64,000 nucleotides of DNA from Candidatus Hodarchaeota archaeon (GTDB lineage Archaea > Asgardarchaeota > Heimdallarchaeia > Hodarchaeales > Hodarchaeaceae). The notes under the pieces are model-generated. The model was not told the DNA's origin. It saw only the letters and a program-made list of their open reading frames with translations, and did no database searches. The stretch spans positions 1 to 64,000 of the forward strand of contig JAEOTM010000057.1 in the NCBI GenBank assembly GCA_016839815.1. Reading direction: 5' to 3'. The position numbers and the translations under genes are program-made. This document shows positions 7,932 through 16,916 of this stretch, one piece after another. Within the stretch, counting starts at the first letter, position 1. The number at the start of each line of letters is the position of its first letter.

Positions 7932-8675
7932 ATGTTATTAATATGGATCATAATATGCAGTTCGTTAGGCAGTATTGGAGCGGTCATCACAGCTACGGGA
8001 TTTCTTTTAATTCGAGAACCCATTCAAAAATTTCTCATTCCCTCCTTAATTGCATTTGCAAGTGGTACGCTTCTCACCGCAGCTCTATTAGGACTAATTC
8101 CTCACGCGCTTGAGCATTTGAATCCACAAAAGGTTTTATCAACTGTACTAGTAGGGATTTTCCTTTTTTTCCTTTTGGAAAAAACAATAATTTGGAGGCA
8201 TTGTCATGATATGGAATGTGAAGCCCATAGAACTGTAGGTCCGATGATCATCATAGGAGATGCCTTTCATAATGCTGTGGATGGTCTTGTTATCACAGCC
8301 AGCTTCTTGATTTCGATTCCTGTTGGTATTGCTGCCACAATATCAGTAATTGCTCATGAAATTCCTCAAGAAATCGGTGATTTTGCGCTACTTCTACATT
8401 CAGGTTATTCTAAAAGAAAGGCTTTGATATTAAACCTTCTCTCCAGTATATCAACTATTCCTGTCGCAATTCTCGCATTCTTTGCTTTAAATACTATACA
8501 AACGATTATTCCATACATAATGGCAATTTCAGCGGCAAGCTTTCTCTATATTGCACTTACTGATATATACCCCGAATTACACTCTAAAGTAAGTTTTAAA
8601 GAAGAACTTCGTGAGTCTATTATGATGATACTTGGATCTGCAATAATCATTCTTCTACTTCAGTTTAACCATTGA
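7932..8675 (+). CDS. ZIP family metal transporter
   Basis: The 247-residue membrane protein has about eight hydrophobic segments. TM4 carries FHNAVDG and TM5 carries HEIPQEIGD, the paired metal-binding motifs of ZIP transporters. A Cys/His-containing loop (HCHDMECEAH) lies between TM3 and TM4. ATG 7932 is chosen because GGTGAG lies just before it and the first membrane segment begins there; TTG 7917 is an alternative. Uptake of zinc, iron or a similar divalent metal is likely. With the adjacent CDF exporter the operon encodes both import and export. Confidence 0.87.
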   Translation: MLLIWIIICSSLGSIGAVITATGFLLIREPIQKFLIPSLIAFASGTLLTAALLGLIPHALEHLNPQKVLSTVLVGIFLFFLLEKTIIWRHCHDMECEAHRTVGPMIIIGDAFHNAVDGLVITASFLISIPVGIAATISVIAHEIPQEIGDFALLLHSGYSKRKALILNLLSSISTIPVAILAFFALNTIQTIIPYIMAISAASFLYIALTDIYPELHSKVSFKEELRESIMMILGSAIIILLLQFNH

Positions 8676-8846
8676 TGTTACTCGGATGACTCTTGATAAA
8701 GAAGTCATTTCTGCATAAATGGGCGATAATGAGAGCAAAATTCCACGAAAATACCAATAGCTATTTCAATTGGCTGAAATATACCTTGATTATTTCTTGA
8801 GCTAATTTTTTTACCTTGGTCTATCCAAAGCTATCTTTTCATATTT

Positions 8847-9407
8847 CTATCTACCATACCTTTTCCGATCATACCTCGTTTGTTTAGGATTTCGAATAGT
8901 TCGGCCTTCAGCATCCTTGAATTTTTCAAATAAAATTACTAGGAAATCAACCCACCATAAGATGAATGCAGGGGCCCAAAGAAGAGCTACTAATTGAAAT
9001 AGGGGTTCTATTCTTAATACTAGAAATATACCAGCTACCCAGATTAGCAGGAAATATGCACCAGAATAAATTCTTCCAACCCAGAATCTATGAACACCCA
9101 TTATTCCTAATATAAGACTCAGAATAATCATTGTACCAGTATCAGTCTCTGCAAGTGGGGAAAGTGCTGGAGGACGTGCAGTAAAATCTTTTCGAATAGG
9201 ACGATTGTTACTATCCACAAAACGTCCATTTATAAGAGAATACAGGTCATATATCCAACCAATTAAATATACTCCAAATGTGAATTGGTAGAGGAGACCA
9301 GATCTTTTTCGTTTCACATAATAACGGTGGACACCAAATATCCCAAGAAAAAGACATAATTTAAAGACTTTATTGTAGTTATAATGCGATGCACTTCTTA
9401 TTTCCAT
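8847..9407 (-). CDS. Double TM2-domain membrane protein
   Basis: The 186-residue protein contains two TM2-type units. Each has a GxxGVHRxYV/FWV signature (FGVHRYYV near residue 25, MGVHRFWV near residue 105) followed by two hydrophobic helices. The first unit continues into an YDLYSLI motif and the second into WWVDFLVIL. The tail is basic (YDRKRYGR). TM2 proteins are small membrane proteins of unknown function. It converges with the ZIP gene across 171 non-coding bases and is transcribed alone. Confidence 0.75.
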   Translation of the reverse strand: MEIRSASHYNYNKVFKLCLFLGIFGVHRYYVKRKRSGLLYQFTFGVYLIGWIYDLYSLINGRFVDSNNRPIRKDFTARPPALSPLAETDTGTMIILSLILGIMGVHRFWVGRIYSGAYFLLIWVAGIFLVLRIEPLFQLVALLWAPAFILWWVDFLVILFEKFKDAEGRTIRNPKQTRYDRKRYGR

Positions 9408-9730
9408 TAAGTATCACCATTGTCACGGTTTAAACCATCACACTACCAGATTTTATAAGTTTTAGGGAAATTAACTTCTCAGGCCATAGTTCATCAGACA
9501 TTGAAGTCAATGTTGTACAATGAGATTACCCCTTAACCTCACAATTGCTACTTTTTTATGTCATTAATCTAACTTTTAATTCGAAATACGAGATTTTTTT
9601 GTACTTTCATTTTATAAGAGTAGAAGTACAAGAAACACATGACCTGTAAAGGTTAATGAAAAGTAAGATCAACTCACATGAAAAATAGAAGGTCATAAAT
9701 TGATTTTTCTATCTATTGAGGGTATAAAAA
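9408..9730. other. Divergent intergenic region, AT-rich
   Basis: The 323 bases separate the TM2 gene from the OsmC gene, both transcribed outward. They contain long AT-rich tracts suitable for promoters, but no RNA gene, repeat or open frame that I can support. Confidence 0.4.
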
Positions 9731-10135
9731 GTGTTAGTGACATCAAAATGGATAAAAAACCATCAATCAGCAGTGAATAATGGACGATCAGATGCAGTTA
9801 TAATGGATCTCCCTCCAGAAAAGGGTGATGATGATTATGCAGCTACAGCATTAGAATATGCAGTAATGGCTCTTGCAGGTTGTATTACCACCATCTTTTC
9901 AGTCGTAGCGAAAAATTCTCACGTTGAGATTGCAGATCTTGAAGCAATTGTGGACGCAAAGAAACCTGATGGAGCTTCAACAATAACTGAAGTCAAAATC
10001 AATATAAATGTACACGCAAACGTCCCAGAGGATAAATTAAAACGAATTTTAAGAATTACCCTGAAGCAATGTCCTGTCGAAACTCTTTATCGACAAGCTA
10101 ATATCAAAATGGATATTCAGCTAAATGGGACGTAA
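9731..10135 (+). CDS. OsmC family protein
   Basis: The 134-residue protein is an OsmC/Ohr-fold thiol protein. The first conserved cysteine is in LAGCITTIFSVVAK and the second in KQCPVETLY, the pair that in this family reduces peroxides or carries sulfur. The start is GTG. It is followed by a TusA-like gene on the same strand and faces the Qmo-like cluster. OsmC-like proteins often accompany TusA and DsrE genes, so a role in handling sulfane sulfur or protecting thiols is more likely here than general osmotic stress. Confidence 0.85.
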   Translation: MLVTSKWIKNHQSAVNNGRSDAVIMDLPPEKGDDDYAATALEYAVMALAGCITTIFSVVAKNSHVEIADLEAIVDAKKPDGASTITEVKININVHANVPEDKLKRILRITLKQCPVETLYRQANIKMDIQLNGT

Positions 10136-10263
10136 TAATCGAAATTCTCTAATTCCTTCTCTACTTAGAACACGTAGGGACAACAAAAGAGGGGACACTC
10201 ACACTTTTTCTTTTCAGGTCAATATTTCCAATTTTAATTTGCTATTTAATGGAGGTAAATTAT

Positions 10264-10596
10264 TTGAAAGTAGGTTTAGCTTCAGAAAAAACAAATTTTT
10301 CTTTTGTCTTTGATTTAGATAAAATGGAACAAGAAAATCTAATAATTGATTTGTTAACACATGAAATAAAACCAGATAGAGTATTAGATTGTAGATTACT
10401 CTCATGTCCGATTCCAATTATATGTCTCAGATGTGGAATGAAGAATATTTCAGTTGGACAAATACTGGAACTGCTTGTTACCGATCTTGAATGTATAGAA
10501 TATGTACCACAGTGGTGTAACCATACTGGTAATTATTTTCTAGAGGTAACAGGGAAATGCGGTGAAACACGGTTTTTTATTAGACGGAACAAGTGA
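10264..10596 (+). CDS. TusA-like sulfur carrier with N-terminal extension
   Basis: Residues about 40-110 form a TusA (SirA) domain with the active-site motif LSCPIPI and the conserved GQILELLVTD strand, plus extra cysteines (CLRC, QWC, GKC). The N-terminal 35 residues are not part of the usual domain, which is near 80 residues. TTG 10264 is chosen because GGAGGT (10251-10256) lies seven bases before it; ATG 10249 would bury that ribosome site in the coding sequence. It probably carries persulfide sulfur like the two other TusA proteins nearby. Confidence 0.8.
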   Translation: MKVGLASEKTNFSFVFDLDKMEQENLIIDLLTHEIKPDRVLDCRLLSCPIPIICLRCGMKNISVGQILELLVTDLECIEYVPQWCNHTGNYFLEVTGKCGETRFFIRRNK

Positions 10597-10684
10597 AATA
10601 TATAAATTTACATAAGTTATGAAGGAATCATTTCTTGTCCAATATTCGCTCCTTTTGATACAGAAATATCTCTGAAAAAAAAGT

Positions 10685-10759
10685 AAGTGGGTTATTCCGA
10701 GGATGTTTACCCTCATAATCGATTGGCCATCAATTTAATTAAGGATATTTAACCCACTT
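10685..10759. terminator. Long inverted repeat between convergent genes
   Basis: AAGTGGGTTA (10685-10694) pairs exactly with TAACCCACTT (10750-10759). A 55-base interior contains a smaller GAGG/CCTC hairpin. The element sits between the convergent TusA-like and QmoC-like genes and may act as a terminator for both. The long loop makes this uncertain. Confidence 0.35.
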
Positions 10760-10773
10760 TCACCTAAATCTAA

Positions 10774-11913
10774 TTAAGTAGCTATGGATCTAGCTTTTTC
10801 CTTAACCATAGCCAAATATACAGCAAGAGGACGGTAAAGCATGTGCGACCATTTACCGAATGGTACCTCTATTATTAACATAGGTCCAGCTATCATTATA
10901 TGGATTACATAAATTATGTAACTTGGATAGGCTAGATTCATTAGACGAGACAGATGTAGAAATATCCCAGTGGTTGCTGTGAGAAAAAGTAAAATCAAAA
11001 ATAACCAATCAGATAAATGTGAATGCTTATGCATTTGTTCATTCTTTTTATACCGGCTCCACATCGCCTCTAGCGTAACGAAGAGTAACGCAGCTGTAGC
11101 ATAATATCCTAGAAGGGAAGTCATATTCCAGCCTGTGTCATCGACCTGAAAGATATCGATAAAGATCACGACGAGTGAAAAAATGGTAATATACCCTGTT
11201 ACAAGGAAGAGATGTTTTAACCATCTAGTCTTACTATCACAAGAAAGCCATCGATATTGGGCTACGAGACTGAGTCCAGCAAGTATATAGGCTTTGATTT
11301 CTGTGAAATACAATTTAATTGGCACTTTAACACTTTTATCGTTGAGAATTACGAAATAATACATTCTGAATGCATTTGAGAGCAAAAGAAACGCTAAGGT
11401 CCCACCTAAAATGAGATCACCTAAATGAATCCACTCAATAGGGGCAAAACCATCAATTGAAACATTATCCCCTTGCATCTTACTAATCCCAACAAGATTA
11501 GAAACCACAAATATTCCAAGGAAAACGAGAGCTAGGGCTACAAGTGCTCCTATTTCCCATTTTTCTGAGAGATAAAACTTCTTTGATAAGCCAGTCCAAT
11601 CATATCTCGACGTGAGATAACGACGTGTCGCCATCATAAATTCCCCAGGTTCAGCTTCACTTGGACATTGATCAGAACAGTCTCCACAGTAATAACATAA
11701 CCATGGTTCAGGATGGGAAATTAATTTTTCATCTAATCCCAAAACTGCATATCTTATTAATTTCCTAGGAAATTCATTGCCCGATACGGACAGAGGACAT
11801 GAAACTGTGCACATTCCACAATTCATACAAGCTGTCACGTCAAATGCCCCCATCTTTTTAATGTCTTCAAAGACCTGTGTATTAGCAGTAAAACCCTGAT
11901 TAACTACAACCAT
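10774..11913 (-). CDS. QmoC-like membrane subunit: HdrC ferredoxin domain fused to cytochrome b domain
   Basis: Residues 30-90 form an HdrC-type module with two cluster motifs (CMNCGMCTVSC and CYYCGDCSDQC). From about residue 120, six hydrophobic helices form a NarI/HdrE-like cytochrome b domain with histidines at membrane positions (for example HLSDWLF, HLSRL, VIHIMIAG). This is the layout of QmoC, the subunit that lets Hdr-like flavoproteins exchange electrons with membrane quinones. It is the last gene of the cluster running from DsrE. A paralogue of about the same length lies at 27009-28172. Confidence 0.88.
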   Translation of the reverse strand: MVVVNQGFTANTQVFEDIKKMGAFDVTACMNCGMCTVSCPLSVSGNEFPRKLIRYAVLGLDEKLISHPEPWLCYYCGDCSDQCPSEAEPGEFMMATRRYLTSRYDWTGLSKKFYLSEKWEIGALVALALVFLGIFVVSNLVGISKMQGDNVSIDGFAPIEWIHLGDLILGGTLAFLLLSNAFRMYYFVILNDKSVKVPIKLYFTEIKAYILAGLSLVAQYRWLSCDSKTRWLKHLFLVTGYITIFSLVVIFIDIFQVDDTGWNMTSLLGYYATAALLFVTLEAMWSRYKKNEQMHKHSHLSDWLFLILLFLTATTGIFLHLSRLMNLAYPSYIIYVIHIMIAGPMLIIEVPFGKWSHMLYRPLAVYLAMVKEKARSIAT

Positions 11914-11924
11914 CTTAATATCAC

Positions 11925-12233
11925 CTATTTAATCAGCTTATATTTCCAATAATCCTCATCTGTTTTTTCTACAGGTTCGATCAATCGATATCTTAGACTT
12001 GTTGCAACATGCCATAAAACTTCATGAGAAGGAATGCCAGTTTTCACTGAAATCTCAGGAACAGTCATGGTTTCACCTTCCATGGCTTTAAAAATAGCTC
12101 TTTTAATTTTATTATTATGTTTGTTTCGTTCCTTTAACTTCTCACTTACTACTGCTCCAGTTTGTTTTTTATACAGTTTGGCTGTGATAGTCTTCTTCTT
12201 TTTTTCTGATGATTCATTACTTACTTGACTCAT
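11925..12233 (-). CDS. Small winged-helix protein inside the Qmo-like operon
   Basis: The 102-residue product has a lysine-rich N-terminus and a C-terminal helix-turn-helix (MTVPEISVKTGIPSHEVLWHV) ending in a YWKYKL strand. The start is placed at ATG 12233, downstream of the HdrA stop; a longer frame to 12362 would overlap the HdrA coding region and read as its shadow. It has 17 bases to the HdrA-like gene and 11 to the QmoC-like gene, so it is fully embedded in the operon. It may be a DNA-binding autoregulator or a small accessory subunit. Confidence 0.7.
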   Translation of the reverse strand: MSQVSNESSEKKKKTITAKLYKKQTGAVVSEKLKERNKHNNKIKRAIFKAMEGETMTVPEISVKTGIPSHEVLWHVATSLRYRLIEPVEKTDEDYWKYKLIK

Positions 12234-12250
12234 TTGATTTTCACCTTCAG

Positions 12251-13984
12251 TTATGATTTTGCCATGGCTTTGATCATTTCTCGAATTTGTGATGTTGTTA
12301 GAGTCTTTATCTGAATAGCTTCTGTGGGACATACAGCTGTACATATAGCACAGCCTATACATAACGCTTCATTTACAACAGATTTGTTATTTTGAGTCTC
12401 AATAGCATTGGTAGGACATTCAGGGATACACTTTTGATGATTAGAACAGAGATCTGGGTTAACAATTGCAACTGCTGGTTCTAACATCAATTCTCCCCTT
12501 AATACTAAACTAGCAGCTTTTGCTGCCGATGCAGAGGCCGAAGCTAGCGTTTCTGATATATCACGAGGAGATTGAGCCGTACCTGCCAACAGAACGCCCA
12601 TTCTTCCCGTTTCCACTGGCTTCAACTTGGGATGTGATTCCTTGTAGAAACCATCCAATCCAGGAGTAATCTTTACTAATTCTTCCATTCGTTTATTTTC
12701 TCTTGCTTCCATTCCAGTGACAAGTACTAAAAGATCAACAGGAACTGTTATTTTTTCTCCTTCAGTTAGAATATCAGCTACTGTAACATTGATATTATTA
12801 TTAGAATTTACTTCAAGTGGAGTATAAGGATCATATTTCAGAAAAACTGCTCCATTTTCTCTTGCTTGAAGGTAATAAGCTTCATTTTTACCATATGCAC
12901 GAATATCTTGGTAAAAGTGATATGTGTAAAGATTTGGGAAGCTTTTTTGAAGCTCGGCAGTCAGAAAAACTGTCGCATTACAACAATAACGTGAACAATA
13001 CTCGTTTCCTGATTCACCAGCCTCTAAGTTTCTTTGTCTAGAGCCCACACAATATATGAACCCAATTTTGTTAATTTTTTGACCATTATAAGTGAGATTT
13101 TCTTTATATTCACTCTTATTCAGATGAGCCATAAAATCAGGTAACGTTATAATGTTACTATGGGTATTATATCCATATTCTCCATCCTTAGGTACATAAG
13201 ACTTGAAACCAGACGCAACAATAATTATTCCAACAGATTTTTCAGCCACATTTCCAGTAGAATTATTAGTAATCTGGACAACGAAATTACCGATATAACC
13301 AGAGACTCCTGTAACTTCAGAAGAAGTATACATCTCAAGTTTATCTTCGTATTCAACCAGCTGATCAACCATTAAATCACGAATTTCTTTACCAGTTTTA
13401 CCTTCGGGATATGTCTTGTAAATATTCGAAGTATATCCACCAAGGATATCGGCCGATTCAACAAGAACAACCTCGATACCCATTCTGGCCAGATCAACTG
13501 CTGCACGAACACCTGAAATTCCAGCTCCTATTATTAGAACTTTTTTGGTAGTACTCACCTTTATTTTAGCTAAAGGAGAGGTCTGTTTCACGTATTCAAT
13601 TCCAGCATTGACCATACGAATCGCTTTTTCTGTAGCTCCTTTTGGGTCATCTGAATGCGGCCAAGAAGCATCTTCTCTGATGTTCACATGATAGAATTCA
13701 TAAGGATTCAACCCCGCACGTTCGGCAACATTCATAAAAGTGATCTCGTGTAATTTAGGTGAACAAGAGGCTACTACAAGTCCATCAAGATCTAATTCCT
13801 TCACATCATCTACTATCATCTGTTGACCAGCATCAGAACACATAAACATGAAGTCTTTTCCGAGAACGACATTAGGATGATTACCAGCTGCCTCAGAAAC
13901 CGCGGCGACATCCACAACATCTGAAATGTTCCCACCACAATGGCAAATATATACACCTATTCGTTTTTTGAATTCATTTGTCAT
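12251..13984 (-). CDS. HdrA-like flavoprotein with C-terminal double ferredoxin (QmoB-like role)
   Basis: The 577-residue protein begins with the HdrA N-terminal domain (YICHCGGNISD). An FAD-binding Rossmann fold (IIGAGISGVRAAVDL) starts near residue 148, followed by the cysteine cluster region YCSRYCC and a C-terminal pair of [4Fe-4S] motifs (CSNHQKCIPEC; CIGCAICTAVC). HdrA proteins take part in flavin-based electron bifurcation or transfer. Here it is paired with a second HdrA-like protein, MvhD and a QmoC-like cytochrome b instead of HdrBC, so a Qmo-type complex is more likely than a soluble heterodisulfide reductase. It follows its partner gene after 13 bases. Confidence 0.88.
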   Translation of the reverse strand: MTNEFKKRIGVYICHCGGNISDVVDVAAVSEAAGNHPNVVLGKDFMFMCSDAGQQMIVDDVKELDLDGLVVASCSPKLHEITFMNVAERAGLNPYEFYHVNIREDASWPHSDDPKGATEKAIRMVNAGIEYVKQTSPLAKIKVSTTKKVLIIGAGISGVRAAVDLARMGIEVVLVESADILGGYTSNIYKTYPEGKTGKEIRDLMVDQLVEYEDKLEMYTSSEVTGVSGYIGNFVVQITNNSTGNVAEKSVGIIIVASGFKSYVPKDGEYGYNTHSNIITLPDFMAHLNKSEYKENLTYNGQKINKIGFIYCVGSRQRNLEAGESGNEYCSRYCCNATVFLTAELQKSFPNLYTYHFYQDIRAYGKNEAYYLQARENGAVFLKYDPYTPLEVNSNNNINVTVADILTEGEKITVPVDLLVLVTGMEARENKRMEELVKITPGLDGFYKESHPKLKPVETGRMGVLLAGTAQSPRDISETLASASASAAKAASLVLRGELMLEPAVAIVNPDLCSNHQKCIPECPTNAIETQNNKSVVNEALCIGCAICTAVCPTEAIQIKTLTTSQIREMIKAMAKS

Positions 13985-13997
13985 TTCATCAACACTC

Positions 13998-15302
13998 CTA
14001 CATACTACTCTTGTGTGTTTCGATATACGCTAAACACTGTGAAACAGCAGCATTGGCTTCTACTATTGTATCAGGAATATCCTTAGGACCAGTTACACAA
14101 CCCGCTGCAAATATCCCTGGAACATTTGTCTCCACAGGGTTACATAATGGACATTTAATCCATCCTAGCGAGTCAGTTTCCAATTCAACATTTTTAAACA
14201 CTTTAGAGATGCCAGTAATTGAGGGCCATAGACCAACTGCCAAAACAACTAAATCAAAGGCTTCCTCTTTGATTTTTCCTTTATCATCAATGTCCTCATA
14301 TTTTACAATTACATCCCCATTTTCATCTTCATCTACAAACATAATTCTGCCTTTGATAAAGAATGCACCCATATCGCGTGCCTGTTGATAGAATTCTTCA
14401 AAACCCTTCCCTTGTGCTCGAATATCTATATAGAATGAAAAAACATCAGCTAAAGGCAAGGCTCCTAAAATTAATTGAGACTGTTTGATTGAATACATAC
14501 AGCATATTTGTGAACAAAGTTCATTTCCTACCGTTTTATCCCGACTACCGACCCAATACAGGTAGGCAATTTTCCCTGGTTCTTTACCATCAGAAGGTCT
14601 CAATACAGCATTATATGGTCGAGTCGGGGCCAGTAATCGATCCATCTGCATAGCAGTTATGATATTCTTGCTTTTCCCAAAACCAAATTCTGGTTTTAAT
14701 GCTGCATCGAATAGTTCAAACCCAGTTGCAAGCAATATAGATTTTATTCGTACATTTTTTAAAACAGGCTTTTGAAGAAAATTGATTGCGGAAGTCGGAC
14801 AAACTTTTTCGCACTGTCCACAGAATATACAGTTATCAATATCGATTACGGATTTCTTTGGAACTGCGATATCAAAAGCAATGTACACTGCCTTTCGGCC
14901 TCGCATATGATATTGAAATTCATCACTAACTATTACTGGGCATTCCATTTCACATAAAGAACATCCTGTACAATCATCCCATTCTACATATTTTGGTTTT
15001 TGAACGATTTTGGCGGTAAAATTAGCTTCCTCGTGCTTTACGACTTCTTCAATCTCAGAATAAGCTGAAAGCGTTATATTAGGATGATATACAGCACTCG
15101 CCATTTTAGGAGTGGCAATACAAGCTGAACAATCAAGCGTAGGAAATACTTTACTTAGTTGGGCCATGATTCCTCCTACTGTAGGAGATTTATCTACGAG
15201 TAGGACTTTTCCACCTGCATCACCAAGAGTTAGAGCAGCTTCTATACCTGCAATACCTGCTCCAATAATCAATGTATCATAATCTTCATAATCTTCAGTC
15301 AT
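13998..15302 (-). CDS. HdrA/QmoA-like FAD and Fe-S protein
   Basis: A 434-residue shorter HdrA homologue. The FAD motif IIGAGIAGIEAALTL starts near residue 12, FPTLDCSACI marks the cysteine region near the flavin, and a double ferredoxin insert follows (CTGCSLCEMEC; CIFCGQCEKVC). The CSQICCMYS motif and the C-terminal NVPGIFAAGC segment complete the fold. It lacks the long N-terminal domain of the neighbouring HdrA, which is the QmoA arrangement. It is preceded by MvhD after 16 bases. Confidence 0.87.
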   Translation of the reverse strand: MTEDYEDYDTLIIGAGIAGIEAALTLGDAGGKVLLVDKSPTVGGIMAQLSKVFPTLDCSACIATPKMASAVYHPNITLSAYSEIEEVVKHEEANFTAKIVQKPKYVEWDDCTGCSLCEMECPVIVSDEFQYHMRGRKAVYIAFDIAVPKKSVIDIDNCIFCGQCEKVCPTSAINFLQKPVLKNVRIKSILLATGFELFDAALKPEFGFGKSKNIITAMQMDRLLAPTRPYNAVLRPSDGKEPGKIAYLYWVGSRDKTVGNELCSQICCMYSIKQSQLILGALPLADVFSFYIDIRAQGKGFEEFYQQARDMGAFFIKGRIMFVDEDENGDVIVKYEDIDDKGKIKEEAFDLVVLAVGLWPSITGISKVFKNVELETDSLGWIKCPLCNPVETNVPGIFAAGCVTGPKDIPDTIVEANAAVSQCLAYIETHKSSM

Positions 15303-15318
15303 AATAACACCCTTTGGA

Positions 15319-15726
15319 TTAAGTACTAGCTAACTCCTGCAATTTTTCAGAAAAGGTTTTTACATGATTTAAAAATGGTTCAACACAAACAGAACATATA
15401 GCAGCCATTTTTAATCTATTTACATCAATATTATGACTTTCCAGAAGTTCTATTGCTTCACGTATTCGATCAGAAGTTTTTTGAGGACATTCCTCAGTAA
15501 AAGGACAATCTCCCCCATCTGCGGTGATGAATACACCATCAAAACCACTCTGAAGTGCAAGAAGAACATAATCAGCTCTTACCATGCTTGAACAAGGAAC
15601 TCGAATAATTGAGGTTGAAGGAGAATAATGCCTGTGTAATAATCCAGTTTGGTCAACAGCTGGATCAGAGATTAAATTTGTTGTAAATATAAGAATTTTC
15701 GGTTTTACTTTCTCACTACTGGTCAT
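15319..15726 (-). CDS. MvhD/FlpD-like [2Fe-2S] electron transfer subunit
   Basis: The 135-residue protein has the fold of hydrogenase delta subunits, with cysteines in RVPCSSMV, GGDCPFTEEC and CSVCVEPF that would bind a [2Fe-2S] cluster. MvhD normally connects a hydrogenase or formate dehydrogenase to HdrA. Here it opens the HdrA-HdrA-QmoC gene set and no hydrogenase gene accompanies it, so it may link the complex to another donor. The family usually shows a CxxC-rich pattern somewhat different from this one, so its exact cluster ligands are unsure. Confidence 0.8.
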   Translation of the reverse strand: MTSSEKVKPKILIFTTNLISDPAVDQTGLLHRHYSPSTSIIRVPCSSMVRADYVLLALQSGFDGVFITADGGDCPFTEECPQKTSDRIREAIELLESHNIDVNRLKMAAICSVCVEPFLNHVKTFSEKLQELAST

Positions 15727-15839
15727 CTACATCACATAACTCGTCTAATTAGAGAAACTCTGACTCTTTGTCGATTTTCTTTAGATTTGTAAAATAAAAA
15801 AAGAAAGGGGAAGGAAACTACCTCTTTCGTTAAACACAC

Positions 15840-16088
15840 TCAACGTTTTCGTCTAACAAATATTTTGAAGTAACCTTTACCTTCAGCGTCACCTAAATAT
15901 TCATGGCCAATCTTTTTGCACCAAAGGGGGATATCTCTTTTTGTACCTGCATCCGCAGACCAAACTTCGAGAACACCATCCATAGGAACCTTTGTCATCG
16001 CTTTTTTAGCAGCTAATAAAGGGCCTGGACAACTCTCAGCACGGGCATCAACCAAGTGATCTGATTTCATGTTTTCTACATCGGTCAT
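15840..16088 (-). CDS. TusA family sulfur carrier protein
   Basis: An 82-residue TusA protein with the active cysteine in ESCPGPLLAAKKA and the family strand VWSADAGTKRDIPLWC. The cysteine is expected to carry a persulfide. It sits between DsrE (29 bases upstream) and the MvhD-HdrA-QmoC genes (113 bases downstream), the arrangement seen in sulfur-oxidising and sulfur-trafficking gene sets. It may deliver sulfane sulfur to the Hdr-like complex or receive it from there. Confidence 0.88.
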   Translation of the reverse strand: MTDVENMKSDHLVDARAESCPGPLLAAKKAMTKVPMDGVLEVWSADAGTKRDIPLWCKKIGHEYLGDAEGKGYFKIFVRRKR

Positions 16089-16117
16089 TTTTTATCACCA
16101 TTTCAATTTCTTTGCAT

Positions 16118-16540
16118 CTAAATAAAGTAAGTTGCTTTTGATTGGGTGCTAGTCCATACAATTTCTCCAGCACCGACAATATCATCGACATATTCTAAAT
16201 TTTCCAAATCTGCACTCCAAGCTTTACCGCAAGCAGCACAAACGTAAATTTTTACTTGTCCCATTTCTTTAGCTTGTTTGATCATCTCGTACCAAGGGGA
16301 AATGCCACCTCTCATAATGAGTTCTTTGAATTTCTCATCGGTATATTCGAGATGTTCACTTAGTGTGTTATCTTTTCCAATAACATCCTTCTTGAAGGCA
16401 TAGGTCCCCCATAGCATGAGATAGATATCAACAGAATAATCCATCGCTATAGCGGCATTTGTTAGAATAGCCATGCCAATAAGTCTATCTATTGTTCCAG
16501 AAAATACAACCATTGTAATCTTTTCTTCTTCTGCTTCCAT
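16118..16540 (-). CDS. DsrE family sulfurtransferase-like protein
   Basis: The 140-residue protein has a DsrE/DsrF-like fold: an initial strand (KITMVVFSG), the helix ending in ILTNAAIAM, and a C-terminal cysteine motif VCAACGKAW at about residue 105. That cysteine pair matches the DsrE2/DsrE3-type sulfur-binding site. DsrE proteins pass sulfur to or from TusA, and the tusA gene follows at 29 bases. It is the first gene of the minus-strand sulfur/Qmo-like operon. Confidence 0.86.
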   Translation of the reverse strand: MEAEEEKITMVVFSGTIDRLIGMAILTNAAIAMDYSVDIYLMLWGTYAFKKDVIGKDNTLSEHLEYTDEKFKELIMRGGISPWYEMIKQAKEMGQVKIYVCAACGKAWSADLENLEYVDDIVGAGEIVWTSTQSKATYFI

Positions 16541-16916
16541 TTCTATACAACTCTCATCGATTTAACAAGAAAAACTGTATTTTTTCTGAAAATTAAGTTG
16601 TTAATTGTGCGCTAATAACTCTCCGTTTTTAACTTTTCGTCTCAAGTCACAATATAGTTATCTTAAGTCATAGCGGAAATTTATTTTGCTCAATTTCGCG
16701 AATAGAAGTACTATATGTAACAAGAGAACTATCTATTGTGAATAAATATGTAAAATAGAGGACAGAAGGTTTTTAACAATATTTGATTTACGTTGTTAAC
16801 TCGACGTAAATAACTTGGGGTTATTAGCATGTAGCAAAAAAAACTGTAAAACCCCTAAAAGCTATTTACATTGGGTAATTTAAAAACAAACCAATAAAAC
16901 ATAGGATAGATATAGA
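16541..16916. promoter_or_regulatory. Divergent promoter region with inverted repeat at 16786-16811
   Basis: The 376 bases separate divergent dsrE and tusA-yedE genes. The most notable element is ATTTACGT (16786-16793) mirrored by ACGTAAAT (16804-16811), with a ten-base spacer that itself contains GTTAAC. It lies about 105 bases before the tusA start and could be an operator for the regulator at 18552. The rest is AT-rich and no RNA gene is visible. Confidence 0.45.

Noticed and set aside
12234..12362. Longer version of the small winged-helix gene starting at 12362
   Set aside because: That part overlaps the ferredoxin-coding end of HdrA and is its frame shadow.
10774..15302. True sulfate-reducer Qmo complex
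   Set aside because: No sat, aprAB, dsrAB or dsrMK-like gene is present, so only Qmo-like is claimed.
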